A DNA stretch of 64,000 bases from Claveliimonas intestinigallinarum. Its GTDB lineage: Bacteria; Bacillota; Clostridia; Lachnospirales; Lachnospiraceae. Of this stretch, positions 7,721 to 18,770 are shown in pieces. Position numbers and translations under genes: made by a program. Where the stretch lies: contig DXED01000016.1 in the NCBI GenBank assembly GCA_019115145.1, positions 1 to 64,000 on the forward strand, written 5' to 3'. The notes beneath the pieces were generated by a model, which saw only the letters and a list, made by a program, of their open reading frames with translations, was not told where the DNA came from and did not search any database. How positions within the stretch are numbered: the stretch's first letter is position 1; every line of letters begins with the position of its first letter.

Positions 7721-8932
7721 CTAGGCCGGGAAGAACAGCTCCAGGGTCTGCTCCAGGGAGCTTTGGTAGGTGGCCTTCGGGACATCCTCCACCGCCACAA
7801 TGTCCACCCTGCCGATCTCGGCGCCGTCCAGTGTGTAGACCACGCTTCCCGCCTTATCCCCCGCTTTGACAGGGGCTGTCAGCTTCTCCTGGGGCTGATA
7901 CTCCCGCTCAATGGCTGTCAGGTCCGCCCCTTCCGTGTCCACATACTGGAAAGGCTCCTTCTGGCTGACAGCCGCCAGTCTCTTCTGGCCTCCCTGGACC
8001 CTCACAGGCTCCAGGCTCTGGATGCCCTCATCCACATATTTGACACACTTTCCAAAGCCATAGTCCAGAAGAGTCACCGCGTCCCTGAACCGGTCTTTTG
8101 AGGTCTCCGCCCCCATGACCACCGCGATCATCTCCATCTGGTTCTTTTCGGCCGTGGCGGACACGCAGAAGCCGGCGTCGTCTGTGGAGCCGGTCTTCAG
8201 GCCTGTGGCGTAGGCGTACTGGCGGATCAGCTTGTTGGTGTTGGCCAGGGTGAAAGTGCTGCTCCCCTTTGCCGTGGTGTGGGTAATGTCCTCCATCCAG
8301 ATGCAGGCGTAATCCCGGATCTGGGGATATGTAAGGATCAGCTCCCTGGACATGGTCCCTATGTCCCTGGCGGTAGTCAAATGCCCCTCCGCATCCAGGC
8401 CGTTACAGTTGACAAAGCTGGTGTTCTCCATGCCAAGTCCGGCAGCCCTCTCGTTCATGTGCTTCACAAACTCCTCCTCGCTCCCCCAGATATGCTCTGC
8501 CATGGCTACACATGCGTCGTTTGCGCTTGCTACGGCGATACACTTGATCAGGGTGTCCACCGTCTGCACCTCCCCCGGCTCCAGGAAGACCTGAGAGCCT
8601 CCCATGGAGGCGGCATACTCGGACACGGTCACTTGGTCTTCCAGGGCAATCTTCCCTTCCGCCAGAGCGTCAAAGATGAGAAGCAGGGTCATGATCTTCG
8701 TCACGCTGGCAGGGGGCCGTCTCTCATCCGCGTTTTTCTCGTAGACGGACTTTCCTGTGGACGCCTCCATCAGAAAAGCAGAGGGTGAACCCACCTGGGG
8801 ACCTGCCCCCGCTTCCTCCTGCCCGCTTTCCTCCTGCCCAGTCTCTTCCTGGCCGGCCTGGGGCGCCGCTCTGAGCAGGGCCGGCTGCAGGAGCAGCGCC
8901 CCGCACAGGAGGGCCGTCAAAAATCGTTTCAT
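7721..8932 (-). CDS. D-alanyl-D-alanine carboxypeptidase (PBP5 family), second copy
   Basis: A secreted PBP5-type serine carboxypeptidase acting on peptidoglycan. Active-site motifs are SVTK (76-79), SAN (136-138) and KTG (246-248). A signal peptide covers residues 1-22 and is followed by a Gln/Glu/Gly-rich linker. The start is placed at ATG 8932 because AAGGAG lies ten bases before it and inside the longer frame that begins at 8956. It lacks the sigma-E-like promoter of the first copy, so this is more likely the vegetative enzyme. Confidence 0.92.
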   Translation of the reverse strand: MKRFLTALLCGALLLQPALLRAAPQAGQEETGQEESGQEEAGAGPQVGSPSAFLMEASTGKSVYEKNADERRPPASVTKIMTLLLIFDALAEGKIALEDQVTVSEYAASMGGSQVFLEPGEVQTVDTLIKCIAVASANDACVAMAEHIWGSEEEFVKHMNERAAGLGMENTSFVNCNGLDAEGHLTTARDIGTMSRELILTYPQIRDYACIWMEDITHTTAKGSSTFTLANTNKLIRQYAYATGLKTGSTDDAGFCVSATAEKNQMEMIAVVMGAETSKDRFRDAVTLLDYGFGKCVKYVDEGIQSLEPVRVQGGQKRLAAVSQKEPFQYVDTEGADLTAIEREYQPQEKLTAPVKAGDKAGSVVYTLDGAEIGRVDIVAVEDVPKATYQSSLEQTLELFFPA

Positions 8933-9037
8933 ATGCCCATCTCTCCTTGCATACATCGTCTGTTACTAATATATTTTGCTCTTTTTGCACTTATTCTTTT
9001 TTTCTCCGCCCGCGGGCCGCCAGGACGGGCCGGATGG

Positions 9038-9066
9038 TTGTCAAGCCTGCTCCCCTGTGTTAAAAT
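9038..9066 (+). promoter_or_regulatory. Promoter of the DUF4317 gene
   Basis: TTGTCA (9038-9043), 17 bases, TAAAAT (9061-9066), about 80 bases before the start codon. Confidence 0.65.
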
Positions 9067-9146
9067 GAGTGTTCCGGAATTCGTCTCCCCCGGGAGAGGC
9101 TCCGGCTGACTTTTTAGAAAAAATATAGTAAGAAAAGGGGTATCTC

Positions 9147-10301
9147 ATGAATAAAAAAGAAGTTCTGGAAATCCGAAAGCAGTTCTCTTTGCAGAACTGC
9201 GCCATCACCCGCATCTGCGGCTGCTATGTGGACGGAGACAAGGAAAAGAAACTGGAATTCAAGGAGGCCTTCCTCTCTCTCCCCGAGGAGGAGGAATACA
9301 AGTATTTTGATCTGTTCAAGCGGACTCTGTCCGGCACTGTCGGGAAAAACCTCCTCAATATGAGCTTTCCTCTGGAGGAGGAGCAAAAGGGCGGAGCCCA
9401 GGAGTTCCTGATGCAGCTCAAGGACAGCAGGCTCACAGACGACATGCTGGTGTCCGAGTTTTACGATAAGGTGATCGAGAACTATGACTTTGGGGAGCAC
9501 TATCTCATTCTCCTCATCCACGCCGCCTACGACGTGCCCGGCAAGGCCTCCGACGGGATGGAGATGTACGACGCCTCCGATACAGTCTACGACTACATAC
9601 TGTGCAGCATCTGTCCTGTGTCCCTCTCCAAGGCGGGCCTTTGCTACAACGCGGAGCACAACAGCATCGAGGACAGGATCCGGGACTGGATCGTAAATGA
9701 TCCGGTAAACGGTTTTCTCTTCCCCGCCTTCAACGACCGGGCCAGCGACGTCCACGGCCTGCTCTATTACTCCAAGAAGCCCGAGGAGCTGCAGGAGGTC
9801 TTCCTCACCCAGGTTCTGGGCTGCAGCCAGGTCTTGAGCGCCGGCACCCAGAAGGAGTCCTTCCAGGCCATGATCGCGGACACCCTGGGCGAGGACTGTG
9901 CCTACAGTGTGATCCGCAATATTCACGAGAACCTGAACACCCTGATCGAGGAGAACAAGGAGGAGCCGGAGCCCCTGGAGCTTGGCAAGCCGGAGGTCAG
10001 ACGTCTCTTCTCCCTGAGCGGGGTGCCGGAGGAGAACCTGGAGAACTTTGACCGGGAGTTCGATGAAACTGTGGGCGCAAAGGCCTCCCTTCTGGCCTCC
10101 AACATTGCCAGCACAAAGAAATTCAACATCAAGACTCCGGACATTGTGATCAACGTCAATCCGGACCGGACAGACCTGGTGGACGTACGGATCGTGGACG
10201 GGCGGAAATGCCTTGTGATCCCTGTGGATGACCAGGTGGAGGTCAACGGCATTGAAGTCCGAATGGATCCGGAGACAGGGGTTTCGGAGCCGTCCGTATA
10301 G
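9147..10301 (+). CDS. DUF4317 domain-containing protein
   Basis: This 384-residue soluble protein matches my memory of the DUF4317 family, common in Lachnospiraceae and without a known function. Recognisable segments are the N-terminal KKEVLEIRKQF, the ICGCYVDG turn and CYNAEHNSIEDRI. There is no signal peptide or membrane segment, and the composition is acidic. It is monocistronic, with its own consensus promoter and an AAAAGGGG ribosome site. The stop codon lies in the loop and 3' arm of a small hairpin. Confidence 0.85.
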   Translation: MNKKEVLEIRKQFSLQNCAITRICGCYVDGDKEKKLEFKEAFLSLPEEEEYKYFDLFKRTLSGTVGKNLLNMSFPLEEEQKGGAQEFLMQLKDSRLTDDMLVSEFYDKVIENYDFGEHYLILLIHAAYDVPGKASDGMEMYDASDTVYDYILCSICPVSLSKAGLCYNAEHNSIEDRIRDWIVNDPVNGFLFPAFNDRASDVHGLLYYSKKPEELQEVFLTQVLGCSQVLSAGTQKESFQAMIADTLGEDCAYSVIRNIHENLNTLIEENKEEPEPLELGKPEVRRLFSLSGVPEENLENFDREFDETVGAKASLLASNIASTKKFNIKTPDIVINVNPDRTDLVDVRIVDGRKCLVIPVDDQVEVNGIEVRMDPETGVSEPSV

Positions 10302-10307
10302 GACGGC
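10289..10307 (+). terminator. Hairpin over the DUF4317 stop codon
   Basis: GCCGTCC (10289-10295) pairs with GGACGGC (10301-10307), with the TAG at 10299-10301. No T-run follows, so it is a weak terminator candidate. Confidence 0.35.
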
Positions 10308-10332
10308 CCCTCCGTCTGCAAAGTCACAGACT

Positions 10333-10875
10333 CTACAGCTCCACGATCCTGGGTCTGTGGTGGGTGTAGGGCAGGAACTTTTTCAGAAGATCCTGGGTCT
10401 TAAATTTCAGATGGGTGGTGTTGATGCCTGTGTTGCAGACAAACCACTCCGCCTGGGCCACCTCCTTGTCGATGATGAGCTGCACGTAGTCGTCCTCATC
10501 GTTCAGAAGCCCCACAATGCTGGCAGAGCCAGGTGTACAGCCGATGTGCTTCACCATCAACTCCGGCGGCGCAAAGGACATGTGGGACACGCCCAGCTTT
10601 TTGCTGAAGGAGGCGGTGTCAAAGGGCTTGTCGTCGGGCATGAGAAGCAGGAAGAAGGAGGTCTTCTTCTGGTTGCAGAGAAAGACATCCTTTCTCACAG
10701 GCGCCTGCAGCACCTCGCCGATCTCGGCGCACTCCTCCATGGACGCGGCCGGGTCGTTGTCCACCCTCTCGTAGGGGATCCCCAGCTTTTTGAAGACCCT
10801 GTACACCTCCTGCTCAAGCGGGACTCTCTTCTCCACATCGTCCGGAGGGGTGTTTGTGATTTCGCTGATATACAT
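10333..10875 (-). CDS. YbaK/ProX-type aminoacyl-tRNA deacylase
   Basis: A stand-alone editing domain of 180 residues resembling the prolyl-tRNA-synthetase-associated family (PrdX/ProXp), which hydrolyses mischarged Ala- or Cys-tRNA(Pro). The K-DVFLCNQKKTSFFLLLMP strand, the LGVSHMSFA segment and the GCTPGSASIVGL loop fit the family. The exact substrate is not determinable here. It converges with the DUF4317 gene and has its own promoter. A GGAGG ribosome site precedes the ATG. Confidence 0.88.
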   Translation of the reverse strand: MYISEITNTPPDDVEKRVPLEQEVYRVFKKLGIPYERVDNDPAASMEECAEIGEVLQAPVRKDVFLCNQKKTSFFLLLMPDDKPFDTASFSKKLGVSHMSFAPPELMVKHIGCTPGSASIVGLLNDEDDYVQLIIDKEVAQAEWFVCNTGINTTHLKFKTQDLLKKFLPYTHHRPRIVEL

Positions 10876-10911
10876 AGGTTTTCCTCCATTTCATTTTGTC
10901 TTACAGGAGCT

Positions 10912-10941
10912 ATTATAGTGCACCGGCCCCCTCTTTCGCAA
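10912..10941 (-). promoter_or_regulatory. Promoter of the deacylase gene
   Basis: On the minus strand, TTGCGA (10936-10941), 18 bases, TATAAT (10912-10917). Confidence 0.6.
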
Positions 10942-11015
10942 GACGCACAGATGGCTTTTTGGCGGGCCGGCTGTGAAAACCATCAAAAAATATGATTGAA
11001 AGGTTGTGATCTGTC

Positions 11016-11600
11016 ATGAAATATATACTTGCCTCCGCTTCCCCCAGAAGGAGGGAGCTTCTCTCCCAGGCAGGATTTTCCTTTGAGGTGTGTCCCTCTG
11101 ACGCGGAAGAAAAGAGCGGCGGCTCCTCCCCCGCCGAGATCGTGGAGGATCTGGCGGCTCTGAAGGCCAGGGATATCTTCGAAAAATGCCAGGCTTCCCA
11201 GACAGAGGACTTTACCGTCATCGGAGCGGACACTGTCGTCGCCTACAACGGCGAGATCCTGGGAAAGCCCGCCGATGAGGAGGAGGCGCTGGATATGCTC
11301 TCCATGCTGGCGGACCGGACCCATCAGGTCTACACGGGCGTGTGCCTCATCGCAGTGAAGGGAAAAAAGAAATACATGCGCACCTTCCACGAGTGCACCC
11401 TTGTCACCTTCTATCCCGTGACAAGAGGGGAGCTTCTCTCCTACATACGGACCGGCGATCCTTTGGACAAGGCCGGAGCCTACGGGATTCAGGGGCCCTT
11501 TGCCGTGCATGTAAAGGAAATCCGGGGAGACTACAACAACGTGGTCGGACTTCCCATCGCGAGGCTGTACCACGAGCTGAGAGAGCTGGAAGCTCTGTAA
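11016..11600 (+). CDS. maf: Maf family nucleoside triphosphate pyrophosphatase
   Basis: Maf proteins hydrolyse non-canonical or dTTP/UTP-type nucleotides and have been linked to septum control. The signature ASASPRRRELL starts at residue 6, the GADTVV motif carries the catalytic Asp, and the GAYGIQG segment is near the C terminus. The 194-residue length is typical. It ends before a strong bidirectional hairpin shared with rpsU. Confidence 0.95.
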   Translation: MKYILASASPRRRELLSQAGFSFEVCPSDAEEKSGGSSPAEIVEDLAALKARDIFEKCQASQTEDFTVIGADTVVAYNGEILGKPADEEEALDMLSMLADRTHQVYTGVCLIAVKGKKKYMRTFHECTLVTFYPVTRGELLSYIRTGDPLDKAGAYGIQGPFAVHVKEIRGDYNNVVGLPIARLYHELRELEAL

Positions 11601-11640
11601 GGAAGTATCGAATGTAAGAGGGCACTGAAAAAGATGAAAA

Positions 11641-11670
11641 AAAGATGACACGCATCCGCGTGTCATCTTT
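11641..11670. terminator. Bidirectional terminator between maf and rpsU
   Basis: A perfect 13-bp stem, AAAGATGACACGC (11641-11653) with its complement (11658-11670), has a 4-base loop. The minus-strand transcript continues into a T-rich tract, so it primarily ends rpsU; it can also end maf. Confidence 0.85.
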
Positions 11671-11680
11671 GCTTTGCACA

Positions 11681-11857
11681 TTAGTTATATTTACGTTTTC
11701 TAGCAGCTTCGGATTTCTTTTTGCGTCTTACGCTTGGTTTCTCGTAATGCTCTCTTTTCCGAATTTCCTGCTGAATACCAGCCTTTGCGCAGCTTCTTTT
11801 AAATCTGCGTAAAGCGCTGTCCAACGTCTCGTTTTCTTTAACGATTACATTTGACAT
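11681..11857 (-). CDS. rpsU: 30S ribosomal protein S21
   Basis: A 58-residue basic protein starting MSNVIVKENETLDSALRRF and ending in an Arg/Lys-rich tail (RRKKKSEAARKRKYN). This is S21, a small-subunit protein used in initiation. The frame is clean from ATG 11857 to TAA 11681. It has its own TTGACG-TATAAT promoter and a strong terminator, so it is transcribed alone. It is short enough to be missed by length-filtered gene calls. Confidence 0.96.
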   Translation of the reverse strand: MSNVIVKENETLDSALRRFKRSCAKAGIQQEIRKREHYEKPSVRRKKKSEAARKRKYN

Positions 11858-11936
11858 AGTCTCACACCTAACCTCCCCTCCAGCCCTATATTGTGCATCA
11901 TACGACTGTTCGGGTATATTTATTGCACTACATTAG

Positions 11937-11964
11937 ATTATAGCACATTTTTCCGGCACGTCAA
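11937..11964 (-). promoter_or_regulatory. Promoter of rpsU
   Basis: On the minus strand, TTGACG (11959-11964), 16 bases, TATAAT (11937-11942). It lies directly downstream of the alaS stop codon. Confidence 0.75.
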
Positions 11965-11978
11965 TAATTTTTTGCGTT

Positions 11979-14615
<2,637 letters not shown>

Positions 14616-14647
14616 AGTTTCCTCCTAAATTTTCAAACTAATATCTA

Positions 14648-14676
14648 ATTATAAAGAGAACCCCGGCGTTTGTCAA
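14648..14676 (-). promoter_or_regulatory. Consensus promoter of alaS nested in a terminator
   Basis: On the minus strand, TTGACA (14671-14676), 17 bases, TATAAT (14648-14653): a perfect sigma-A consensus. The -35 box occupies the loop and 3' stem of the preceding terminator hairpin. Confidence 0.85.
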
Positions 14677-14684
14677 CGCCGGGG
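14661..14684 (-). terminator. Terminator of the hydrogenase gene
   Basis: CCCCGGCGTT (14661-14670) and AACGCCGGGG (14675-14684) form a perfect 10-bp stem with a 4-base loop. A T-rich tract follows on the minus strand. Confidence 0.8.
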
Positions 14685-14733
14685 CTTTTCACCTGTTAGC
14701 TTTACCTTTCAGCCTCACCGCTTACAGGTCTGC

Positions 14734-16248
14734 CTACTTCAGCTCGATCTCTTCCAGCTCCTTCGGAGGCACCTGCTTTGAGGATGCCTTTACGAAATCC
14801 TGGATCTTCTTCTGGGCCTTCGCAACGGGGATATTGGTGCCGGCGCCGGCCACGCAGCCGCCGGGACAGCCCATACCCTCGATGAGACAGCCGTTCATCC
14901 TGCCCGCCTTGGCCAGGGTCAGGATCTTCTTGCAGTCGGCCAGCCCCTCCGCGTGCTCGATGTTCACCTGCACATCCGGATAGTAGGTGTTGATACATTT
15001 CTTGATGGCGTCCGCCACGCCGCCAGCCACCGCATAGCCGCGGCCTGCGCCTGTGGCGTTGTGGAAGGAGGACTCGGCGGAGTACTCAGCCAGGTCAATG
15101 TCCTTTGCGTCAAACATAGCCTGGAGCTCCTCAAAGGTCACCACGAAATCCACATCGCTGCGGACGCTTCTTCTCATGGCCTCCAGCTTCTTGGCCGCGC
15201 AGGGTCCGATAAAGACCACCTTGGCGTCCGGATGCTCCTTCTTGATGGTCCTCGCAGTAGCCACCATAGGCGTCAGCTCCTGGGATACCTCGTCAATGAG
15301 ATCCGGGAAGAATTTCTTCGCCAGCATAGCCCAGGAGGGGCAGCAGGAGGTGAGCAGGAAGGGAAGCTCCCCTGTAGTCACCTTCTCCACATAGTGATGA
15401 GCCTCGGCAATGGCGCCGATGTCCGCTCCCAGAGCCACCTCGTACACCTCTTTAAAGCCCAGCTCCATGAGAGCCGCTTTCAGGTTCCTCGGCGTGATGT
15501 TGTCGCCGAACTGTCCGTAGAAGGCCGGGGCGATCTCCGCAATGATATAGTCCCCCTCGGTCAGGGCTCTGGCCAGCTGGAAGATCTGGGACTTGTCTGA
15601 GATGGCTCCGAATGGGCAGTTCACCATGCACATACCGCAGGAAACACATTTGTCATTGTCAATGTAGGCCCGTCCCATCTTGTCAGAAACGATAGCTCCC
15701 ACGCCGCAGGCCTTCTGGCAGGGCCGCTCCTTCTTGGCAATGGCGTCATAGGGACAGACGGACTTGCACTTGCCGCACTTGATACATTTGGACTGATCGA
15801 TAAAGGATTTGCCGTTCACAAAGGAGATGGCTCCTTTGGGGCAGACCTCCATACAGGGATGTGCCAGACAGCCCTTGCACATGTTGCTGACCTCGTATCC
15901 CTTCTCCTCACAGGCCTCGCAGGCGGACGGGATCACCTGCATAAGAGGCGGCTCATAGTATTTGTCGGAAATATTGCTGGCCTCCACACCTGCGGTCAGG
16001 TGAACCGGCTTGTTCTCCGGGCGCAGGGCCAGACCCATGGCCAGCCGCAGCCTCTCGCGGACGATAGCCCTGGCTCTGTACACACTCTCCCTGTATTTGA
16101 TCTTCGTGTCCTCGTTTACCATTTTGTATGGAATGGCTTCCATATCGTCGTTTAACGTCTCCGGGTTGGATTTAAACCCAAGCCTTGCGACCTCCTCGAA
16201 TACCTTGCGGCGCAGTCTCCGCACCGTCGTATCCAATCCTCTCATCAT
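14734..16248 (-). CDS. Monomeric [FeFe] hydrogenase, group-B-like
   Basis: The protein has N-terminal ferredoxin-like clusters (Cys-rich segments at about 110-136, 155-185 and 201-211) followed by a catalytic H-cluster domain. H-cluster motifs are TSCCPSW (300-306), IGPCAAKK (347-354) and EGMGCPGGC (457-465). The second motif has IGPC rather than the MPC of classical group-A enzymes, which fits group B. It probably disposes of ferredoxin electrons as H2, acting in the cytoplasm. It is monocistronic, with a good promoter and terminator. The maturases HydEFG are not in the window. Confidence 0.88.
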   Translation of the reverse strand: MMRGLDTTVRRLRRKVFEEVARLGFKSNPETLNDDMEAIPYKMVNEDTKIKYRESVYRARAIVRERLRLAMGLALRPENKPVHLTAGVEASNISDKYYEPPLMQVIPSACEACEEKGYEVSNMCKGCLAHPCMEVCPKGAISFVNGKSFIDQSKCIKCGKCKSVCPYDAIAKKERPCQKACGVGAIVSDKMGRAYIDNDKCVSCGMCMVNCPFGAISDKSQIFQLARALTEGDYIIAEIAPAFYGQFGDNITPRNLKAALMELGFKEVYEVALGADIGAIAEAHHYVEKVTTGELPFLLTSCCPSWAMLAKKFFPDLIDEVSQELTPMVATARTIKKEHPDAKVVFIGPCAAKKLEAMRRSVRSDVDFVVTFEELQAMFDAKDIDLAEYSAESSFHNATGAGRGYAVAGGVADAIKKCINTYYPDVQVNIEHAEGLADCKKILTLAKAGRMNGCLIEGMGCPGGCVAGAGTNIPVAKAQKKIQDFVKASSKQVPPKELEEIELK

Positions 16249-16311
16249 AAAGCGGTCTCCTCCTGTATTAGAACTTTTGCCCCCTCGTCAAAAGGGCCTT
16301 TCATCATTACA

Positions 16312-16340
16312 ACTATAGCCGGCTGTTAATTTTCTGTCAA
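16312..16340 (-). promoter_or_regulatory. Promoter of the hydrogenase gene
   Basis: On the minus strand, TTGACA (16335-16340), 17 bases, TATAGT (16312-16317). A GGAGGAG ribosome site follows before the ATG. Confidence 0.75.
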
Positions 16341-16379
16341 GAACACTGCGTGTACAAAATCAGGAACATGGAGCAAGCC

Positions 16380-18770
16380 CTACTTTTCAAACAGGCTCTG
16401 GGCGTAATACACAGACTGCATGGCGTCCTTCCCGTAGAAGTCGGCTCCGATCATGTCCGCATACTCCTGGTTCAGCACAGCGCCGCCCACCATCACCCGG
16501 CAGTCCGGCTTCTCCTTTCTAAGCTGCCGGATGGTTTCCTCCATACTGCCCACAGTGGTGGTCATGAGAGCAGAGAGACCAACCAGCCGGACATCCTCGT
16601 CAAGAGCCTTTTGCACGATGTCCTCCGGGGGAACATCCTTGCCCATGTCGATCACGTCAAAGCTGTAGTTTTCCAGGAGCACCTTCACGATGTTTTTCCC
16701 GATGTCGTGGATATCTCCCTTGACTGTGGCAAGAATGATCTTCTCCTTCTTTTCCGCGGCTGCTCCGCTCTCCTCCAGCTTGTCTCTGAGCACGGCAAAG
16801 GCGTTTTTGGCCGCGTCGGCGCTCATGAGAAGCTGGGGCAGAAAGACGGTTCCCTTCTCAAATCCCTTTCCCACCTGATCCAGGGCCGGGATCAGCTCAC
16901 TGTCGATAATGGCAAGGGGAGCCTGCTCCTTCACCAGCTCCTTTGTGATGGCAGAGGCATCCTCCTTCAATCCCTTCTCTATGGCCTCCTTCAGGGTGAG
17001 GGCGGGCTGTCCCCCCGTCGGGGCAGAGATCTCCGGACCGGCGCTGCCGTACTCCCTGATGTAGTCCTCGCAGTTGCTGTCAAAGCCCATCAGCGCGCAG
17101 TAGGCGTAGTAGGACTTCATCATCTCAGGGGAGGAGGGATTGATGATGCCCGCCGTGAGGCCGCTCTGCATGGCCATGGTGTAGAAGTTGGCGTTGATGA
17201 CCGCCCGCCCCGGCAGGCCAAAGGAGATGTTGGACACGCCGAGGACAGTCCGGACGCCGTATCTCTCCCGCACAAGGCGGAGAGCCTCCAGTGTCGTCCT
17301 GGCCCCCTCCGGGTCGGAGCTGATGGTCATAGCCAGCACGTCGATGACGATATCCTTGGGCTCGATCCCGTACCTGGCCGCCTCTTTGATGATTTTTCCG
17401 GCGATCCTGGCACGCCCCTCGGCGTCCGAGGGGATACCCGCCTCGTCCAGAGTCAGGCCTACCACTACGCCCCCGTACTTTTTCACAAGGGGGAATACCT
17501 GGGCCATGGACTCCTGCTTTCCGTTGACAGAGTTGATCATGGGCTTCCCGTTGTACATCCGCATGGCGGCTTCCATAGCCTCCGGATCCACCGTGTCGAT
17601 CTGCAGGGGCAGGCTGGTAATGCTCTGCAGCTCTCCCACCACATCCCGCATCATGGCTGTCTCGTCAATGTCCGGAAGGCCCACGTTCACATCCAGGATG
17701 TGGGCGCCTCTCTCCTGCTGGGTAACCGCCTCCTTCAGGATGTACTCCATGTCGTGATCCTTCAGCGCCTGCCGGAACTTTTTCTTTCCTGTAGGATTGA
17801 TGCGCTCTCCGATGATCACCGGCTTATCCCCCAGGATCACCGCCTGCCCGTAGGAGGATACGATGGTCTCCTTCTTCCTGACCGGAGCCTTCGCCTCCAT
17901 CCCCCGGCACAGCCGGGTCATCTGCCGAATGTGATCCGGGGTGGTGCCGCAGCATCCGCCCACCACGCAGGCCCCCATCTCCACGATCCTCTGCATGGAG
18001 GCGGCAAATTCTTCCGGCTCCACGTCATACACCGTGTGTCCGTCCCGCTGCACCGGCAGGCCCGCGTTGGGCTTCACGATCACCGGCAGGGAGGTGTATC
18101 TCATGACGTCCTCCAGAATGGGGAGCATCTGCTCCGGTCCCAGGCCGCAGTTGATGCCAAGGGCGTCCACCCGGAGCCCCTCCAGCATGGAGACAGCGGC
18201 AGCCACATCCCCGCCCGTCAGCAGCTTGCCCTTCTCGTCAAAGATCATGGTGACAAAGACCGGCAGGGAGGTGTGCTCCTTGGCCCCCAGCACCGCCGCC
18301 TTCATCTCGTACATGTCGCTCATGGTCTCAATATGGATCAGGTCCGCCCCGGCGGCCTCCCCGTACCCGGCGGCCTCCCCGAAGGCGGACAGGGCCGTCT
18401 CAAAGTCCAGGTCTCCCAGCGGTTTCAGGAGCTTTCCTGTTGGTCCTATGTCCATGGCCACGTAGACCTTCCTGTCGTCATGGACTCCCAGATAGGCGCC
18501 CTCCCTGGCGCTCACCACAGCGGCTGTGATGATGTCCTCCAGATCGTACTCACTGCTGTGGAATTTGAGGGCGTTGGCCCCGAATGTGTTGGTGAGGACA
18601 ATGTCGCTCCCGGCCTCAAAGTACTGTCTGTGGATATCCACGATCTCCTCTGTGTGCTCCAGGTTCCAGACCTCCGGCAGTTCCCCGGGGCGCAGTCCCT
18701 TCTCCTGGAGAAGGGTTCCCATGCCGCCGTCAAAAAACAGCAGCTCTTTTCCTAATCTGTCCAGTATCAT
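16380..18770 (-). CDS. metH: B12-dependent methionine synthase, lacking activation domain
   Basis: MetH moves a methyl group from methyl-tetrahydrofolate through cobalamin to homocysteine. In order: homocysteine domain (1-300; Zn ligands in NCG at 207-209 and GGCCGT at 271-276), pterin domain (about 319-570), B12 cap and B12 domain with DIHDIG (686-691). At 796 residues it ends after the B12 domain, so the SAM-dependent reactivation domain of the ~1200-residue E. coli enzyme is absent. That function is the upstream gene. The start is ATG 18770, which overlaps the upstream stop as ATGA and has GGAGG eight bases before it. A longer start at 18794 contains that ribosome site and is unlikely. Confidence 0.95.
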   Translation of the reverse strand: MILDRLGKELLFFDGGMGTLLQEKGLRPGELPEVWNLEHTEEIVDIHRQYFEAGSDIVLTNTFGANALKFHSSEYDLEDIITAAVVSAREGAYLGVHDDRKVYVAMDIGPTGKLLKPLGDLDFETALSAFGEAAGYGEAAGADLIHIETMSDMYEMKAAVLGAKEHTSLPVFVTMIFDEKGKLLTGGDVAAAVSMLEGLRVDALGINCGLGPEQMLPILEDVMRYTSLPVIVKPNAGLPVQRDGHTVYDVEPEEFAASMQRIVEMGACVVGGCCGTTPDHIRQMTRLCRGMEAKAPVRKKETIVSSYGQAVILGDKPVIIGERINPTGKKKFRQALKDHDMEYILKEAVTQQERGAHILDVNVGLPDIDETAMMRDVVGELQSITSLPLQIDTVDPEAMEAAMRMYNGKPMINSVNGKQESMAQVFPLVKKYGGVVVGLTLDEAGIPSDAEGRARIAGKIIKEAARYGIEPKDIVIDVLAMTISSDPEGARTTLEALRLVRERYGVRTVLGVSNISFGLPGRAVINANFYTMAMQSGLTAGIINPSSPEMMKSYYAYCALMGFDSNCEDYIREYGSAGPEISAPTGGQPALTLKEAIEKGLKEDASAITKELVKEQAPLAIIDSELIPALDQVGKGFEKGTVFLPQLLMSADAAKNAFAVLRDKLEESGAAAEKKEKIILATVKGDIHDIGKNIVKVLLENYSFDVIDMGKDVPPEDIVQKALDEDVRLVGLSALMTTTVGSMEETIRQLRKEKPDCRVMVGGAVLNQEYADMIGADFYGKDAMQSVYYAQSLFEK

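Noticed and set aside
14616..14660. T-box riboswitch for alaS
   Set aside because: The leader between the consensus promoter and ATG is only about 25 bases, with no T-box sequence.
16350..18755. An 801-codon open frame on the plus strand opposite metH
   Set aside because: It mirrors metH in the antisense frame. GC-rich third positions keep stops rare, its translation is His/Leu-rich without domains, and metH is unambiguous.
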